A stretch of 64,000 nucleotides of DNA from Paractinoplanes durhamensis (GCF_016862175.1 NZ_BOML01000033.1:153160-217159), one strand, 5' to 3'. Positions 8,001 to 16,589 are shown, counted from the first letter of the stretch. Program-made: numbers and translations. Notes: a model not told the origin generated them from the letters alone.

Positions 8001-9661
8001 CCGGGGCGGTCGTCCTGGTCTCCATGCCGTTCGCCGACGGGCCGTCGCTGCAGCTCGGCCTGCTCAAACCGGCCGTCGCGGCGGCCGGCTTCCCGGTTCG
8101 CACGCTGCACGCCGGGCTGGATCTGGCCGCCCGGATCGGGATGCCCGCCTACCGGCAGCTGGCCGCGCATCGCGGGCGGATGTTCGGCGACTGGCTGTTC
8201 TCGGTGCAGGCCTTCGGCTCCGCGGCGCCCGACCCGGACGGGTTGATGGTGTCCCGGTTCGCCGCGGACGCCCCCGACCTGGACCTCATGAAGATCCGGG
8301 ACGCCGTCGTGCCCGAGTATCTGGACGCGCTGGCCGCCGATCCGGTGTTCGACGACGCGACCGTGGTCGGATTCACCTCGACCTTTCAGCAGAATGTGGC
8401 GTCGTTCGCGCTGGCCCGGCGGCTCAAGGCGCGGTTTCCGTCGCTGGTCACCGTGTTCGGGGGCGCCAACTTCGACCCGCCGATGGGCGCCGAGTATCTG
8501 CGGGCGATGGACTGCGTCGACCACGTGGTGTCCGGGCCGGGCGAGGTCGCGCTGCCCGAGTTGCTCGGCGGCACCGCGTCGGGGTCGGCCTTCCCGCCCG
8601 ACTACGACGAATACTTCGAGCGGGCCGAACGCCTCGGGCTGCTCGACCGGGAGAAGGTGCGGCTGCCGTTCGAGTCGAGCCGGGGCTGCTGGTGGGGCGC
8701 CAAACATCACTGCACGTTCTGCGGTCTCAACGGCACCACGATGGCCTATCGGTCGAAGCCGCCCGAACAGGTCCTGGCCGAGCTGGCCGGCCTGGCCCGG
8801 CGCTACCGGACGTTCCGCTTCGACGCGGTCGACAACATCCTCGACCCCGCGTATCTGAAGACGGTCATGCCCGCCCTCACCGAGTCCGGCTACGACCTGT
8901 TCTACGAGGTCAAGGCCAATCTGGGGCGCGCGCAGCTGCGGTTGCTGGCGCAGGCCGGCGTACGCCGCTTGCAGCCCGGTCTGGAATCTTTGAGCACCCG
9001 GGTGCTGGGGTTGATGCGCAAGGGGGTGCGGGCCTCGCAGAACGTCAACCTGCTGCGGTGGGCGCGCTACTACGACATCGACGTGGCCTGGAATCTGTTG
9101 TGGGGTTTCCCCGGTGAGACCGCTGAGGATTACCGCGCGCAGACCGAGCTCCTCCCGCACCTGGTTCACCTGCAGCCACCCGGCTCGGCCGACCGGATCT
9201 GGCTGGAGCGATTCAGCCCGCTGTTCACGTCGACCGTGTCACCTTCGCCGGAACCCAGCTATCGCTACGTTTATCCGCCGTCGGTCGACCTGTCGAAAGC
9301 CGCCTACTTCTTCGACTGGCCCGACGACCTGCCCCCGTACGAGGAACTGCGCCTCGGCGTTGTCGCCTGGCAGGACCGATGGCGTACCCGCCCGTCCCTC
9401 ACCTATCGCTGGATTCCCGGCCTCCTGCAGATCCGGGACCGGCGCGGCCATGATGGCACCTACACGTTTCCCGACCCCGTGGCCGGCATCCACGAGGCCT
9501 GCGCCGAACGCCCACGGACCGCCGTCGCCGTGGCTCGCGAACTGGCTTTGCCGGAAGAGACCGTTCGCGCGACGTTCGCGGCGCTGGCTGACCGCGGCCT
9601 GATGTTCCTCGACGGCGACCGTGCACTCGCTCTGGCACTGCCGGCTGTCGCGGGCCGGTAG
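7997..9661 (+). CDS. Cobalamin-binding radical SAM protein, RiPP maturation type (TIGR03975-like)
   Basis: A 554-residue protein. The N-terminal about 200 residues form a B12-binding-like Rossmann domain (DATVVGFTSTFQQ, VTVFGGANFDPPMG). The radical SAM core starts at SSRGCWWGAKHHCTFCGLNG, with C231, C239 and C242 in a CX7CX2C arrangement. That motif is typical of the bacteriocin-associated rSAM family rather than the usual CX3CX2C. The NLLWGFPGE segment is also typical. The C-terminal about 90 residues look winged-helix-like (TAVAVARELALPEETVRATF). The GTG start overlaps the precursor-like gene by 4 bp. The likely chemistry is a SAM-dependent modification of the peptide; C-methylation is one possibility, but product and residue are unknown. 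Confidence 0.9.
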   Translation: MTGAVVLVSMPFADGPSLQLGLLKPAVAAAGFPVRTLHAGLDLAARIGMPAYRQLAAHRGRMFGDWLFSVQAFGSAAPDPDGLMVSRFAADAPDLDLMKIRDAVVPEYLDALAADPVFDDATVVGFTSTFQQNVASFALARRLKARFPSLVTVFGGANFDPPMGAEYLRAMDCVDHVVSGPGEVALPELLGGTASGSAFPPDYDEYFERAERLGLLDREKVRLPFESSRGCWWGAKHHCTFCGLNGTTMAYRSKPPEQVLAELAGLARRYRTFRFDAVDNILDPAYLKTVMPALTESGYDLFYEVKANLGRAQLRLLAQAGVRRLQPGLESLSTRVLGLMRKGVRASQNVNLLRWARYYDIDVAWNLLWGFPGETAEDYRAQTELLPHLVHLQPPGSADRIWLERFSPLFTSTVSPSPEPSYRYVYPPSVDLSKAAYFFDWPDDLPPYEELRLGVVAWQDRWRTRPSLTYRWIPGLLQIRDRRGHDGTYTFPDPVAGIHEACAERPRTAVAVARELALPEETVRATFAALADRGLMFLDGDRALALALPAVAGR

Positions 9662-9671
9662 ATTTCAGCTC

Positions 9672-10763
9672 GTGGGTGTTCATCAGCTGTCGCGCCAGGA
9701 AGCACGGCGGATCGCGGTGCGGGCGCAACTGCTCGACGCCGCCCGGCCGGACGGGCTGCTCGACATGGTGCACGGCCTGACCCTGTTGCAGCACGACCAG
9801 ACCGCCGCGGTGGCGCCGAGCGCCCACCTGGTCGCCTGGAGCCGGCTGGGCCCGGCCTATTCGCCGGCCGACCTGACCCGGGCGCTGGCCACCCGGGAGC
9901 TGATCGATCTGCAGGGCCTGATCCGGCCGGCCGCCGACCTGGCGCTGTTCCGGGCGGAGATGGCGGCGTGGCCGGGGGATTCGGCGTGGCGTTCGCAGCG
10001 GGCGCAGTGGCTCGAGGCGAACGACGCCTGCCGCCGCGACATCCTGCGCCGGCTGGCCGCCGACGGCGAGTCGGCCGCCCAGGACCTGCCGGACACCTGC
10101 GCGGTGCCGTGGAAGTCGACGGGCTGGACCAACGACCGCAACGTCCTGCAGATGCTCGAGATGATGGTCGCCCGCGGCGAGGTGGCGGTGTCCTCCCGGC
10201 ACCGCGGCGAGCGCCGGTTCGACCTGGCCGAACGGGTCTACCCGGACGTGCCCGCGGTGCCGGCGGCGGAAGCGGCCCGCAGGCGGAACGAACGGCGCCT
10301 GTCGGCGCTGGGCATCGCCCGGGCCCGGGCGGCCGAGACGATGATCGAGCCGAACGGCGCCGGCGACGTCGGCGAAGAGGCGCAGATCGAGGGCGTACGC
10401 GGCAAATGGCGGGTCGATCCCGCCCAGCTGGACCAGCCCTTCGAGGGCCGGGTGGCGCTGTTGTCCCCGTTGGACCGCCTGATCTTCGACCGCAAGCGGA
10501 TGACCGATCTCTTCGCGTTCGACTACCAGCTGGAGATGTACAAACCGGCCGCCAAGCGCCGCTGGGGCTATTGGGCGCTGCCGATCCTCGACGGCGACCG
10601 CCTGGTCGGCAAGGTGGACGCGACCGCCGACCGGAAAGCCGGCGTGCTGCGGGTGGACGCGATCCACGAGGACGAGCCGTTCGACGAGTCCGAGGTGACC
10701 CGGGAGATCGAGTCGCTGGCCGAGTGGCTGGGGCTGGACCTCGCCGGCTCGATCGCCGTGTAG
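9672..10763 (+). CDS. Winged-helix DNA-binding protein of the YcaQ/AlkX family
   Basis: A 363-residue protein with a GTG start at VGVHQLSRQEARRIAVRAQ, the usual beginning of this family, 10 bp after the radical SAM gene. Family features visible are SRQEARR near the N-terminus, SRLGP, a central winged-helix repeat region and the conserved C-terminal block LLSPLDRLIFDRKR followed by FDYQLEMYKP and RRWGYWALPIL. Relatives unhook interstrand crosslinks or excise bulky N-alkylpurines. It could confer self-protection if the upstream cluster made a DNA-reactive product, but a housekeeping role is as likely. Confidence 0.85.
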   Translation: MGVHQLSRQEARRIAVRAQLLDAARPDGLLDMVHGLTLLQHDQTAAVAPSAHLVAWSRLGPAYSPADLTRALATRELIDLQGLIRPAADLALFRAEMAAWPGDSAWRSQRAQWLEANDACRRDILRRLAADGESAAQDLPDTCAVPWKSTGWTNDRNVLQMLEMMVARGEVAVSSRHRGERRFDLAERVYPDVPAVPAAEAARRRNERRLSALGIARARAAETMIEPNGAGDVGEEAQIEGVRGKWRVDPAQLDQPFEGRVALLSPLDRLIFDRKRMTDLFAFDYQLEMYKPAAKRRWGYWALPILDGDRLVGKVDATADRKAGVLRVDAIHEDEPFDESEVTREIESLAEWLGLDLAGSIAV

Positions 10764-10947
10764 CCACATTTACGCATGTCAATAGTAAGTTGCAGCAAAA
10801 TTAGCCTTGAAAAAAGCACCGATTAAAGGTCTCCTAAGACATTCATCTGTGTCGAACTGTTTTCGGACCTATTACCGAGGCATATGTTCCTCCCGTACGC
10901 CCCATCTTGACCGAACAAAGGTGGGTACTCGAGGAAAGGTCCAAAAA
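10764..10947. other. Gene-free leader region of the pectate lyase gene
   Basis: This 184-bp stretch is markedly more AT-rich than its surroundings (for example tagtaagttgcagc, gattaaagg) and holds no convincing ORF. It should carry the pectate lyase promoter, but I could not pick a -35/-10 pair with confidence. Confidence 0.4.
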
Positions 10948-11667
10948 ATGAAAAGGCCACGCATTCTCATCGGTGCGGCCGTGCTGGCCGTAGCACTCGT
11001 CGGCTCCGCCTCCGTGGTGAGCCTGGCGTCCGCCGCCACCGATGTGAAAGTCACCGCCTCGATCAAGGTGACCGGCACGTTCGACGGTGGCGGTAAGCGC
11101 TACATCGGCTCCGGCGACCTCGGCAGCGGTGGCCAGGCCGAAGGCCAGGATCCGATTTTCGACCTGGCGGCCGGTGCGACCCTGAAGAACGTCATCCTCG
11201 GCTCCCCGGCCGCCGACGGCGTCCACTGCGCGGGAAGCTGCAACCTCACCAACGTCGTCTGGCAGGACGTCGGCGAGGACGCCGCCACCTTCCGCGGCAC
11301 CAACGCGACCGTCGTGGTCAGCGGCGGCAGCGCCGCCAGCGCCTCGGACAAGGTGTTCCAGGACAACCGCGGCGCCGGCGGCTCGGTGACCATCAAGAAC
11401 TTCAAGGTCAGCAACTTCGGCAAGCTCTACCGCTCCTGCGGCAACTGCTCGACCCAGGCAGCCCGCAAGGTGACGATCACCGGCGTCACCGCCACCAGCG
11501 GCAAGGTGATCGCCGGCGTCAACACCAACTACGGCGACGTCGCGACCCTGAAGGGCAACAGCATCGGCAGCATCCCCACCTGCTGGCTCTACACCGGCAA
11601 CAACACCGGCGCCGAGCCGGTCAAGACCGGCAGCGGCGCCAACGGCAAGAACTGCATCGTCTCCTGA
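10948..11667 (+). CDS. Secreted pectate lyase, polysaccharide lyase family 3
   Basis: A 239-residue enzyme with a Sec signal (MKRPRILIGAAVLAVALVG to about residue 30, ASAATD cleavage region). It cleaves polygalacturonate by beta-elimination. The mature protein has the short parallel beta-helix pattern of PL3 and its hallmarks: GEDAATFRG, SASDKVFQDN, then KLYRSCGNCSTQAARKV. The ATG at 10948 follows GAGGAAAGG. An upstream in-frame extension is rejected because the signal peptide starts here. A strong terminator follows. It is the first gene of the pectin-degradation set. Confidence 0.92.
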   Translation: MKRPRILIGAAVLAVALVGSASVVSLASAATDVKVTASIKVTGTFDGGGKRYIGSGDLGSGGQAEGQDPIFDLAAGATLKNVILGSPAADGVHCAGSCNLTNVVWQDVGEDAATFRGTNATVVVSGGSAASASDKVFQDNRGAGGSVTIKNFKVSNFGKLYRSCGNCSTQAARKVTITGVTATSGKVIAGVNTNYGDVATLKGNSIGSIPTCWLYTGNNTGAEPVKTGSGANGKNCIVS

Positions 11668-11682
11668 CAGCGTTATCAGCGA

Positions 11683-11722
11683 CGGAACGGCCCCTCGGTC
11701 TCGATGCCGAGGGGCCGTTCCG
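11683..11722 (+). terminator. Rho-independent-like terminator after the pectate lyase gene
   Basis: A perfect 16-bp stem (CGGAACGGCCCCTCGG / CCGAGGGGCCGTTCCG) around an 8-nt loop, 15 bp after the stop codon. It could also serve the convergent ArsR-type gene. Confidence 0.85.
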
Positions 11723-11747
11723 CTCGCTCAGAAGGGGCTGGCGTTGG

Positions 11748-11831
11748 CGGGCTGCCGAGGGGCGGTGCGTCGCCGTAGCCGTAGTGCTGGCCGGCGCTGC
11801 TGATCAGCAGGTAGCCGCCGCCGGAGTAACC
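11748..11831 (-). pseudogene. Relic of a GYxLxxxxGxxxxxGDA repeat protein
   Basis: Directly after, and in frame with, the ArsR-type gene stop codon, the minus strand reads GYSGGGYLLISSAGQHYGYG followed by DAPPLGSP. This matches one unit of the actinobacterial secreted repeat of the form GYWLVASDGGIFAFGDA..GS. Only about 28 residues remain, with no start or signal. It looks like a deletion remnant; a chance match cannot be excluded. Confidence 0.4.
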
Positions 11832-11843
11832 CGCAGGGCCTGG

Positions 11844-12173
11844 TCAGTCGCGGGCTTTCAACTCGGCCAGCAGGCCGTCCCGGTCGGTCAGCACCTCACC
11901 CAGGATGCGGCGGCCGGCGGCCAGCAGATCGGCCACGGCGGGGGTGCTCAACGCGTACATCACCAAGCCGCCCTGGCGGAAGCTCACCACGATGCCGGCC
12001 CGGCGGAGCAGCGCCAGCTGCTGGGAGAGATTCGACGGCTCGACGTCGATCTCGGCCAGCAGGTCGCGGACCGGGCGCGGGCCCGCCTGCAGCAGTTCGA
12101 GGACCCGGATGCGAACCGGATGACCGAGGGTGCGGAACATTTCGGCCTTCGCCTGGTACAGCGGCACCGACAT
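11844..12173 (-). CDS. ArsR-family winged-helix regulator
   Basis: A 109-residue protein: MSVPLYQAKAEMFRTLGHPVR, then VLELLQAGPRPVRDLLAEID and the recognition helix EPSNLSQQLALLRRAGIV, with wing FRQGGLVMYALS. There is no Cys metal-binding ELCVC motif, so a metal sensor of the classical ArsR type is unlikely. Similar proteins often control sulfate, transport or redox genes. It is convergent with the pectate lyase gene and divergent from the roadblock gene. Confidence 0.88.
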   Translation of the reverse strand: MSVPLYQAKAEMFRTLGHPVRIRVLELLQAGPRPVRDLLAEIDVEPSNLSQQLALLRRAGIVVSFRQGGLVMYALSTPAVADLLAAGRRILGEVLTDRDGLLAELKARD

Positions 12174-12322
12174 GCGCGTCCCCCCAGGTGTGTTCGCAGC
12201 GGTATCCGGCCTATAACTGCGCGCGCGCCGAACGGTTACGCCGCATGAAGTGATGCGTAGTTGCAGAATTCTTCAAGTCGGTTGGCTTGCCAAATAAAGA
12301 TTTCACCGGTGGTCACTGCCGC

Positions 12323-12341
12323 ATCGGACATCGTGTCCGAT
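12323..12341. promoter_or_regulatory. Palindrome upstream of the roadblock gene
   Basis: ATCGGACA-tcg-TGTCCGAT, perfect 8-bp arms, 62 bp before the roadblock ATG and 150 bp before the divergent ArsR-type gene. A good operator candidate, possibly for the ArsR-type protein. The rest of the 229-bp gap (12174-12402) shows nothing else I can name. Confidence 0.5.
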
Positions 12342-12402
12342 CGACTCGTGCGATCGCCCGGCATGGTCGTCGCATCCCCAGCCAACCCACGGGAGGACTC
12401 CG

Positions 12403-12774
12403 ATGGCAGAGATGGACGTTGCACTCAAGGACGCGATGCAGATTCATGGCGCCATCGGTGTCGCCCTCGTCGACCACACCAGTGGCATGGCGCTCGGGAC
12501 CGTCGGCGGTGACAAGGATTTCGACCTCATCACCGCCGCGGCCGCCAACACCGATGTGATCCGGGCCAAGCTGCGCACCATGGAGATGCTCGGCCTGGAC
12601 GAGTCGATCGAGGACGTCCTGGTGACGCTCGACTCGCAGTACCACCTGATCCGCCCGCTCACCGCGCGATCGGGGCACGGGCTCTTCCTCTACCTGGCGC
12701 TCAAGAAGGACCGGGCCAACCTCGCCATGGCCCGCCACCAGCTGCGGAACATCGAAAAGTCGCTGGAGATCTAG
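12403..12774 (+). CDS. Roadblock/LC7-domain (MglB-like) protein
   Basis: A 123-residue cytoplasmic protein with an ATG after GGGAGGA. The MQIHGAIGVALVDHTSGMALG opening and ANTDVIRAKLRTMEML, then YHLIRPL and FLYLALKKDRANLAMARHQL, form a single Roadblock domain. Relatives bind or regulate small Ras-like GTPases (MglA or conservon CvnD), but no GTPase gene is nearby. In Actinoplanes-type genomes it also occurs as a standalone gene. Convergent with the pectinesterase gene, with only 3 bp between stops. Confidence 0.85.
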   Translation: MAEMDVALKDAMQIHGAIGVALVDHTSGMALGTVGGDKDFDLITAAAANTDVIRAKLRTMEMLGLDESIEDVLVTLDSQYHLIRPLTARSGHGLFLYLALKKDRANLAMARHQLRNIEKSLEI

Positions 12775-12777
12775 GAA

Positions 12778-13761
12778 CTATTGCACCGGGTTCCAGCCGT
12801 CGGCGCCGGCCAGGTACTTCTGCGACGTGTAGTTGGCCGCCGTCGACGCGCTCATCTGCGGGCGGTCACTCGTGCCCTGGGTGACGCCGGCGCCGCTGTT
12901 GTTGTACTCGGTGAAGCGGCACGTCTTCCAGGAGAAACCGCTCATGTCCTGCCACGCCCCGGCCTGCCGGACGTGGCTGCCGAGCGACGAGTCCCGGATG
13001 AGCACCTGACCGATGGCGTCGGTCGCGCCGCCGGCGTGCCAGCAGCGGCCGAGCGCCACGGTCTGCGCCGCCGGGCCCTGCAGGGTGGACCGGGTGATCA
13101 GGATCCCGTACGCGTTGGAAGCGTTCGTCGCCGCCGCGGTGATGTAGCCGTTGTTGCTGCTCCCGCGGTCCAGCGACTTGATCGTGCTGCTGTCGATGAC
13201 GAGCGCGCCGTTGCCGTAGATGAAGTCGACGTCGCCCTCGATGTAGCTCTTGTAGACGTACTGCCGCACCTGCTTGCTGCCGGTGCCGCCCCACGACAGG
13301 AACGTGTCCTGGCGACCGAGGAGTCGCACGTTGCGGTAGACCTGACGATCGCCACCGGCATAAAGAGCAAGAGCCTGACTGCCGATGCCGTACGTGTTGG
13401 CAATGGTCACCCCGGTGATCGAGGTGTTGGCCGCGAGGTTGAGCACGGTCGCGCTGCCGGTGGCGCCGCCGGTGGACTGCGGCACGTTCCCGGTGATCAC
13501 GATGTCGGTCGCGGTGCCGGTGGCGCCCTTGATGGTGATCCCGGACTTGCTGGCCGGGATGGAGACCTGGCCCTTGTAGGTGCCGGCCTTGACCGAGATG
13601 GTGTCGCCGGCAGCGGCCTTGGCCAGCGCGGCCTGGATGGTGGTGTAGTTGCCGGAGCCGTCGGCGGCCACGACGTAGGTGGTGGCGGCGGACGCGGCGG
13701 TGGCCGTCGCGACGAGGGCGACGGCCACGACGGTGAGGACGGCGAGCGTGGGACGGTGCAT
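12778..13761 (-). CDS. Secreted pectin methylesterase, carbohydrate esterase family 8
   Basis: A 327-residue enzyme that removes methyl groups from homogalacturonan, preparing it for pectate lyase. The ATG at 13761 follows GGAGGAGG and begins a Sec signal (MHRPTLAVLTVVAVALVATATAAS is the first 24 codons, ending ASA). Family motifs are GSGNYTTIQAAL, GTYKGQ, the catalytic GRQDTFL and YIEGDVDFIYG, and LGRCWH near the end. A LacI-type palindrome precedes it. Adjacent to the GH43 gene on the same strand (83 bp). Confidence 0.93.
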   Translation of the reverse strand: MHRPTLAVLTVVAVALVATATAASAATTYVVAADGSGNYTTIQAALAKAAAGDTISVKAGTYKGQVSIPASKSGITIKGATGTATDIVITGNVPQSTGGATGSATVLNLAANTSITGVTIANTYGIGSQALALYAGGDRQVYRNVRLLGRQDTFLSWGGTGSKQVRQYVYKSYIEGDVDFIYGNGALVIDSSTIKSLDRGSSNNGYITAAATNASNAYGILITRSTLQGPAAQTVALGRCWHAGGATDAIGQVLIRDSSLGSHVRQAGAWQDMSGFSWKTCRFTEYNNSGAGVTQGTSDRPQMSASTAANYTSQKYLAGADGWNPVQ

Positions 13762-13835
13762 GGGGGACCTCCTCCGCGCCCGCGTTCCCACGACACCGCG
13801 AGCCGGATCGACGATGGTGGATGTAATTTAGCTCA

Positions 13836-13849
13836 GGAAAGGCCTTACT
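13836..13849 (-). promoter_or_regulatory. LacI-type operator candidate upstream of the pectinesterase gene
   Basis: On the minus strand this reads AGTAAGGCCTTTCC, a 14-mer with palindromic core AAGGCCTT that resembles GGTAAGCGCTTTCC (16510) and GGTAAGCGCATTCC (24870). It lies 75 bp before the pectinesterase ATG and overlaps the GH43 stop codon. Confidence 0.45.
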
Positions 13850-14897
13850 CAAAGAGCTTCAGGCTGAACCCGGTGTTCGTGGTCGCGCCCGGAACGTTCG
13901 CCCGGCTGTAGGTGGTGTTGCCCCACCAGCAGAAACTCCCGGTGAACCAGTAGCGGTTGCTCCACGAGTACGGCGTGCCCTTCGGCACCGCGTGGAACAT
14001 CAGCGGAAACCGCGGCCCGGCCGGCGGCGAGGTGGCGATGTCCCCGTTGAGCAGCACGAACGAGTGGTGCCCGGGCCCGTTGACGTTGACCGTCGGATCC
14101 CAGCCGGCCATCATCGTCGCCCGGTTCGACCCGAACAGGCAGCCGTTCGACTTGTACCAGTCCCAGACGTAGGTGGGGTCGCCGCCGGCCCGAAGCCGCA
14201 ACTCGGCCAGGCAGTACTGCTCACTCCAGCTGCCGTTGGCGGAGTAGACGATGTGCAGCTGCCCGTTCGGGTCTTTGATCGCTTCCGGCGCCTCGTTGAT
14301 GAACGGATTCCCGACGACCCGTTCCCAGCTCTCCCGGGGTTGCGAGATGACATAGCGAGCCCCGGTCGGCGCGGTGGGCGAGCTCATCCGCGCGATGTAG
14401 AGGTTCTGCTCGACATTGGTGTCACCGGCCCACCCCGACCAGACGAACCACCGCTGCGAGTTGAAGGTGAACAGCGTCCCGTCGATCGCCCACTTGTTGT
14501 CGGGCAACGCAAGCTGCGTCTCGCCCCCATACCCGCTGTCCGCAGTCGCCGAGCTGATCACGAACATCCGATGAGCAGAGCCGACCCCCGCGGTGAAGTA
14601 GATGTAGAAGCGCCCACCATCCACCACGATCTCGGGAGCCCAAACTTCACCGCGCCCACGGCTGTCACTCCAGACCTGCCGAGCGGCAGCCGAGCCAAGA
14701 GCATCAGGAGAGCCGGCTTGCCGTACGGCGATGCCACCACCGGTCGATTGCACCGAGATGTAGGTGCCCCCGACCCGCAGAACACTGGGATCAGCGGCCC
14801 GAAGACTGGTCTGGGCGGCATCAGCACCGCCGGCAACGGCGACGGCACCACCAAGCGCAAGCACGAGCGCGCCGGCGACGATGAGCAGTTTCTTCAT
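13845..14897 (-). CDS. Secreted glycoside hydrolase family 43 protein
   Basis: A 350-residue protein with a Sec signal (MKKLLIVAGALVLALGGAVA, ADAAQ cleavage region). The five-bladed propeller pattern is clear: RAADPSVLRVGG supplies the general-base Asp, WAIDGTLF the pKa-modulating Asp, and INEAPEAI the general-acid Glu. WAPEIVVDGGRFYIYFT is also typical. GH43 members act on arabinan, xylan or galactan side chains; the pectin neighbourhood favours an arabinan or galactan substrate. The C-terminal part has PGHHSFVLL, a common GH43 motif. A perfect LacI-type palindrome lies about 110 bp upstream. Confidence 0.88.
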   Translation of the reverse strand: MKKLLIVAGALVLALGGAVAVAGGADAAQTSLRAADPSVLRVGGTYISVQSTGGGIAVRQAGSPDALGSAAARQVWSDSRGRGEVWAPEIVVDGGRFYIYFTAGVGSAHRMFVISSATADSGYGGETQLALPDNKWAIDGTLFTFNSQRWFVWSGWAGDTNVEQNLYIARMSSPTAPTGARYVISQPRESWERVVGNPFINEAPEAIKDPNGQLHIVYSANGSWSEQYCLAELRLRAGGDPTYVWDWYKSNGCLFGSNRATMMAGWDPTVNVNGPGHHSFVLLNGDIATSPPAGPRFPLMFHAVPKGTPYSWSNRYWFTGSFCWWGNTTYSRANVPGATTNTGFSLKLFE

Positions 14898-15006
14898 GGC
14901 TCACATCCGTTGGGGATGGGCCTCCAGGTTCGACGCCGCAAGGGGGGATGGCGTCCGGCTCCGGCCGCGGCGGAGGCTGGTCGGGGGATGTGGCCAGGCC
15001 GTAATT

Positions 15007-15018
15007 GAGAGCGCTCTC
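15007..15018. promoter_or_regulatory. LacI/GalR-type palindrome upstream of the GH43 gene
   Basis: GAGAGCGCTCTC is a perfect 12-bp palindrome with the central GCGC typical of actinobacterial LacI-family operators. It lies 110 bp before the GH43 ATG. Confidence 0.6.
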
Positions 15019-15020
15019 TC

Positions 15021-15405
15021 CTGAGCCAGCGTTTCCCCGACAGCGACCGAAGTCAATGTCCCTTCGGGCAGACCACCCGCAACGCACACGCCTGACCAGC
15101 ACAGCGCCCGGATGCAGCGCGGGCGTGGTGCGGCGCGCGGCGGTGCGAGTCGGGCGAGGCGCGAGCGTGGCGCGTCTAGACCTTGAGCATTTCCTGTCCG
15201 CGGAGAGCATCAACTCGACAAGGTTGATCGCGGCCGGGAGTCGCACGCTGAAACCTGTCGGTTCGTGCTCAAAGCGCGCGCCATCTCATCAAGATCGCTC
15301 GAAGCCGGCAGTGCGCCGTCGGGGCGGGTCACGAACGGCACGGTCGTAGGTTCTATCGTTCCGACCGACGGTGCGGCAAGAACTGTCCTTCGGACGTGGA
15401 CTTTC
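15021..15405. other. Gene-free stretch between the GH43 and lectin genes
   Basis: This 385-bp stretch holds short frames on both strands, but none has a ribosome site, codon bias or recognisable content. Apart from being distal promoter sequence of the GH43 gene and the 3' flank of the lectin gene, I see nothing in it. Confidence 0.5.
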
Positions 15406-16425
15406 CTACGGCAGGGACCAGCTCTGGTCGGTGGCGCCCGAGCATGCGGTGACCTTTGTTGTTGCGCCCAGTGAGCCGGGGTCGGTCAGGCACTGGCCGG
15501 TTGCGGGGTTTACCAGGGCGTTTGCGGCTCCGGTTCGCCACTGGCCGGACGCCTGGCCGGTGCAGCCGGCTATGCGGACCGTGGCGTCGCCGGTTGTCTG
15601 GGCGCATTTGCCGGCTACCCGCAGCGTGCCGTCCGTGGCCAGGGTGAAGTGCTGGGCGTCCACGTCGGCGCAGCCGCTCACCATGATCGGGCTGCCGTCG
15701 ATGCCGAACAGGCCGCCCAGGGCCAGGCATCGGCCGCTTGCCGCGGTCACCGAGCCGGTGCGGTCGCTGGCCGGTGGGGTCGGCGTCACCGAAACGGATG
15801 CCGACGGGCTCGGGGCGGAGGCGCTCGCCGCGACCGACGCCGAGACGGAGGCGCTGGGTGACGCGCTTGCCGATGCGCTGGGTGATGAGGTCGCCACCGA
15901 GGCCGACGGGTGGGCGGGGGCGGCGGGTGGGCTTCCGGGCTGGCCGGGGGTGAAGGCGGGTAACGCCGTGCTCGGCTGCACGGTCGAGTCCTTCGGGGAG
16001 AAGATCAGGATGCCGGCCACGGCCAGCGCCAGCACCACGCCACCGACCAGGGCGAGCATCCGCAGCGCCAGGATGCGGCCGAGGGTGCGGCGGGCGTGTG
16101 AGGGCGGCGCGTCACCCGGGACCGGGTCGATGACGGCGGTGTCGTCGTCGACGACCGCGGGCTGGATCACCGTGGGGACGTCGGCGGGATCGCGCGGCGC
16201 CGGCATGGTGGTGACGTAGGGGCGGACCAGGACGGGGTCCGGGAGGTCGACGTCGTCCGCCGAGGGGGTGGTCATCCCGGCGCCATGCCGATCGGTGTCA
16301 TGCCGATCGGTGTCATCCGAGGGGACGGTCGGGCCGGACCGGCCGGAGCTGTTCGGGGGTGTGGCCGGGTCGGCGCCCTGCCGGGCGGAGGTGGCCCGGT
16401 CGGCGTCGTCGGGGGGAGTGGTCAT
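15406..16425 (-). CDS. Membrane-anchored ricin-type lectin domain protein
   Basis: A 339-residue protein: an acidic, disordered N-terminal region (MTTPPDDADRATS, about 130 residues), one transmembrane helix (ILALRMLALVGGVVLALAVA), a long Ser/Ala/Pro linker, then a single beta-trefoil (SVTAASGRCLALGG to WSLP) with QxW-like units and paired Cys. The topology suggests an extracellular lectin tethered to the membrane; no catalytic domain is seen. The ATG at 16425 follows a weak site, and upstream codons to 16530 are open. The wall-polysaccharide neighbours suggest it binds plant glycans or the cell's own polymer. Confidence 0.75.
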   Translation of the reverse strand: MTTPPDDADRATSARQGADPATPPNSSGRSGPTVPSDDTDRHDTDRHGAGMTTPSADDVDLPDPVLVRPYVTTMPAPRDPADVPTVIQPAVVDDDTAVIDPVPGDAPPSHARRTLGRILALRMLALVGGVVLALAVAGILIFSPKDSTVQPSTALPAFTPGQPGSPPAAPAHPSASVATSSPSASASASPSASVSASVAASASAPSPSASVSVTPTPPASDRTGSVTAASGRCLALGGLFGIDGSPIMVSGCADVDAQHFTLATDGTLRVAGKCAQTTGDATVRIAGCTGQASGQWRTGAANALVNPATGQCLTDPGSLGATTKVTACSGATDQSWSLP

Positions 16426-16509
16426 GTCAGCGCCTTGGGAAATCGACGGTCTCGGGGCAGACCGGTAAACGACCATACGCGAAATACACCTGAATGGATC
16501 AAACGGGCG

Positions 16510-16523
16510 GGTAAGCGCTTTCC
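16510..16523 (+). promoter_or_regulatory. LacI-type operator candidate upstream of the rhamnogalacturonan-lyase-like gene
   Basis: GGTAAGCGCTTTCC, with 6 of 7 arm positions palindromic, lies 66 bp before the ATG. It differs by one base from the site before the second pectinesterase gene (24870-24883). Confidence 0.6.
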
Positions 16524-16589
16524 TCACCATCCGAGTGATCGCTAAGCATCGATTGACATGGATTGCGGCGGGCGCGTACCCGTAGCGTC

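Noticed and set aside
10807..10947. Longer N-terminus for the pectate lyase
   Set aside because: The added residues have no signal character; the Sec signal and ribosome site fit the ATG at 10948.
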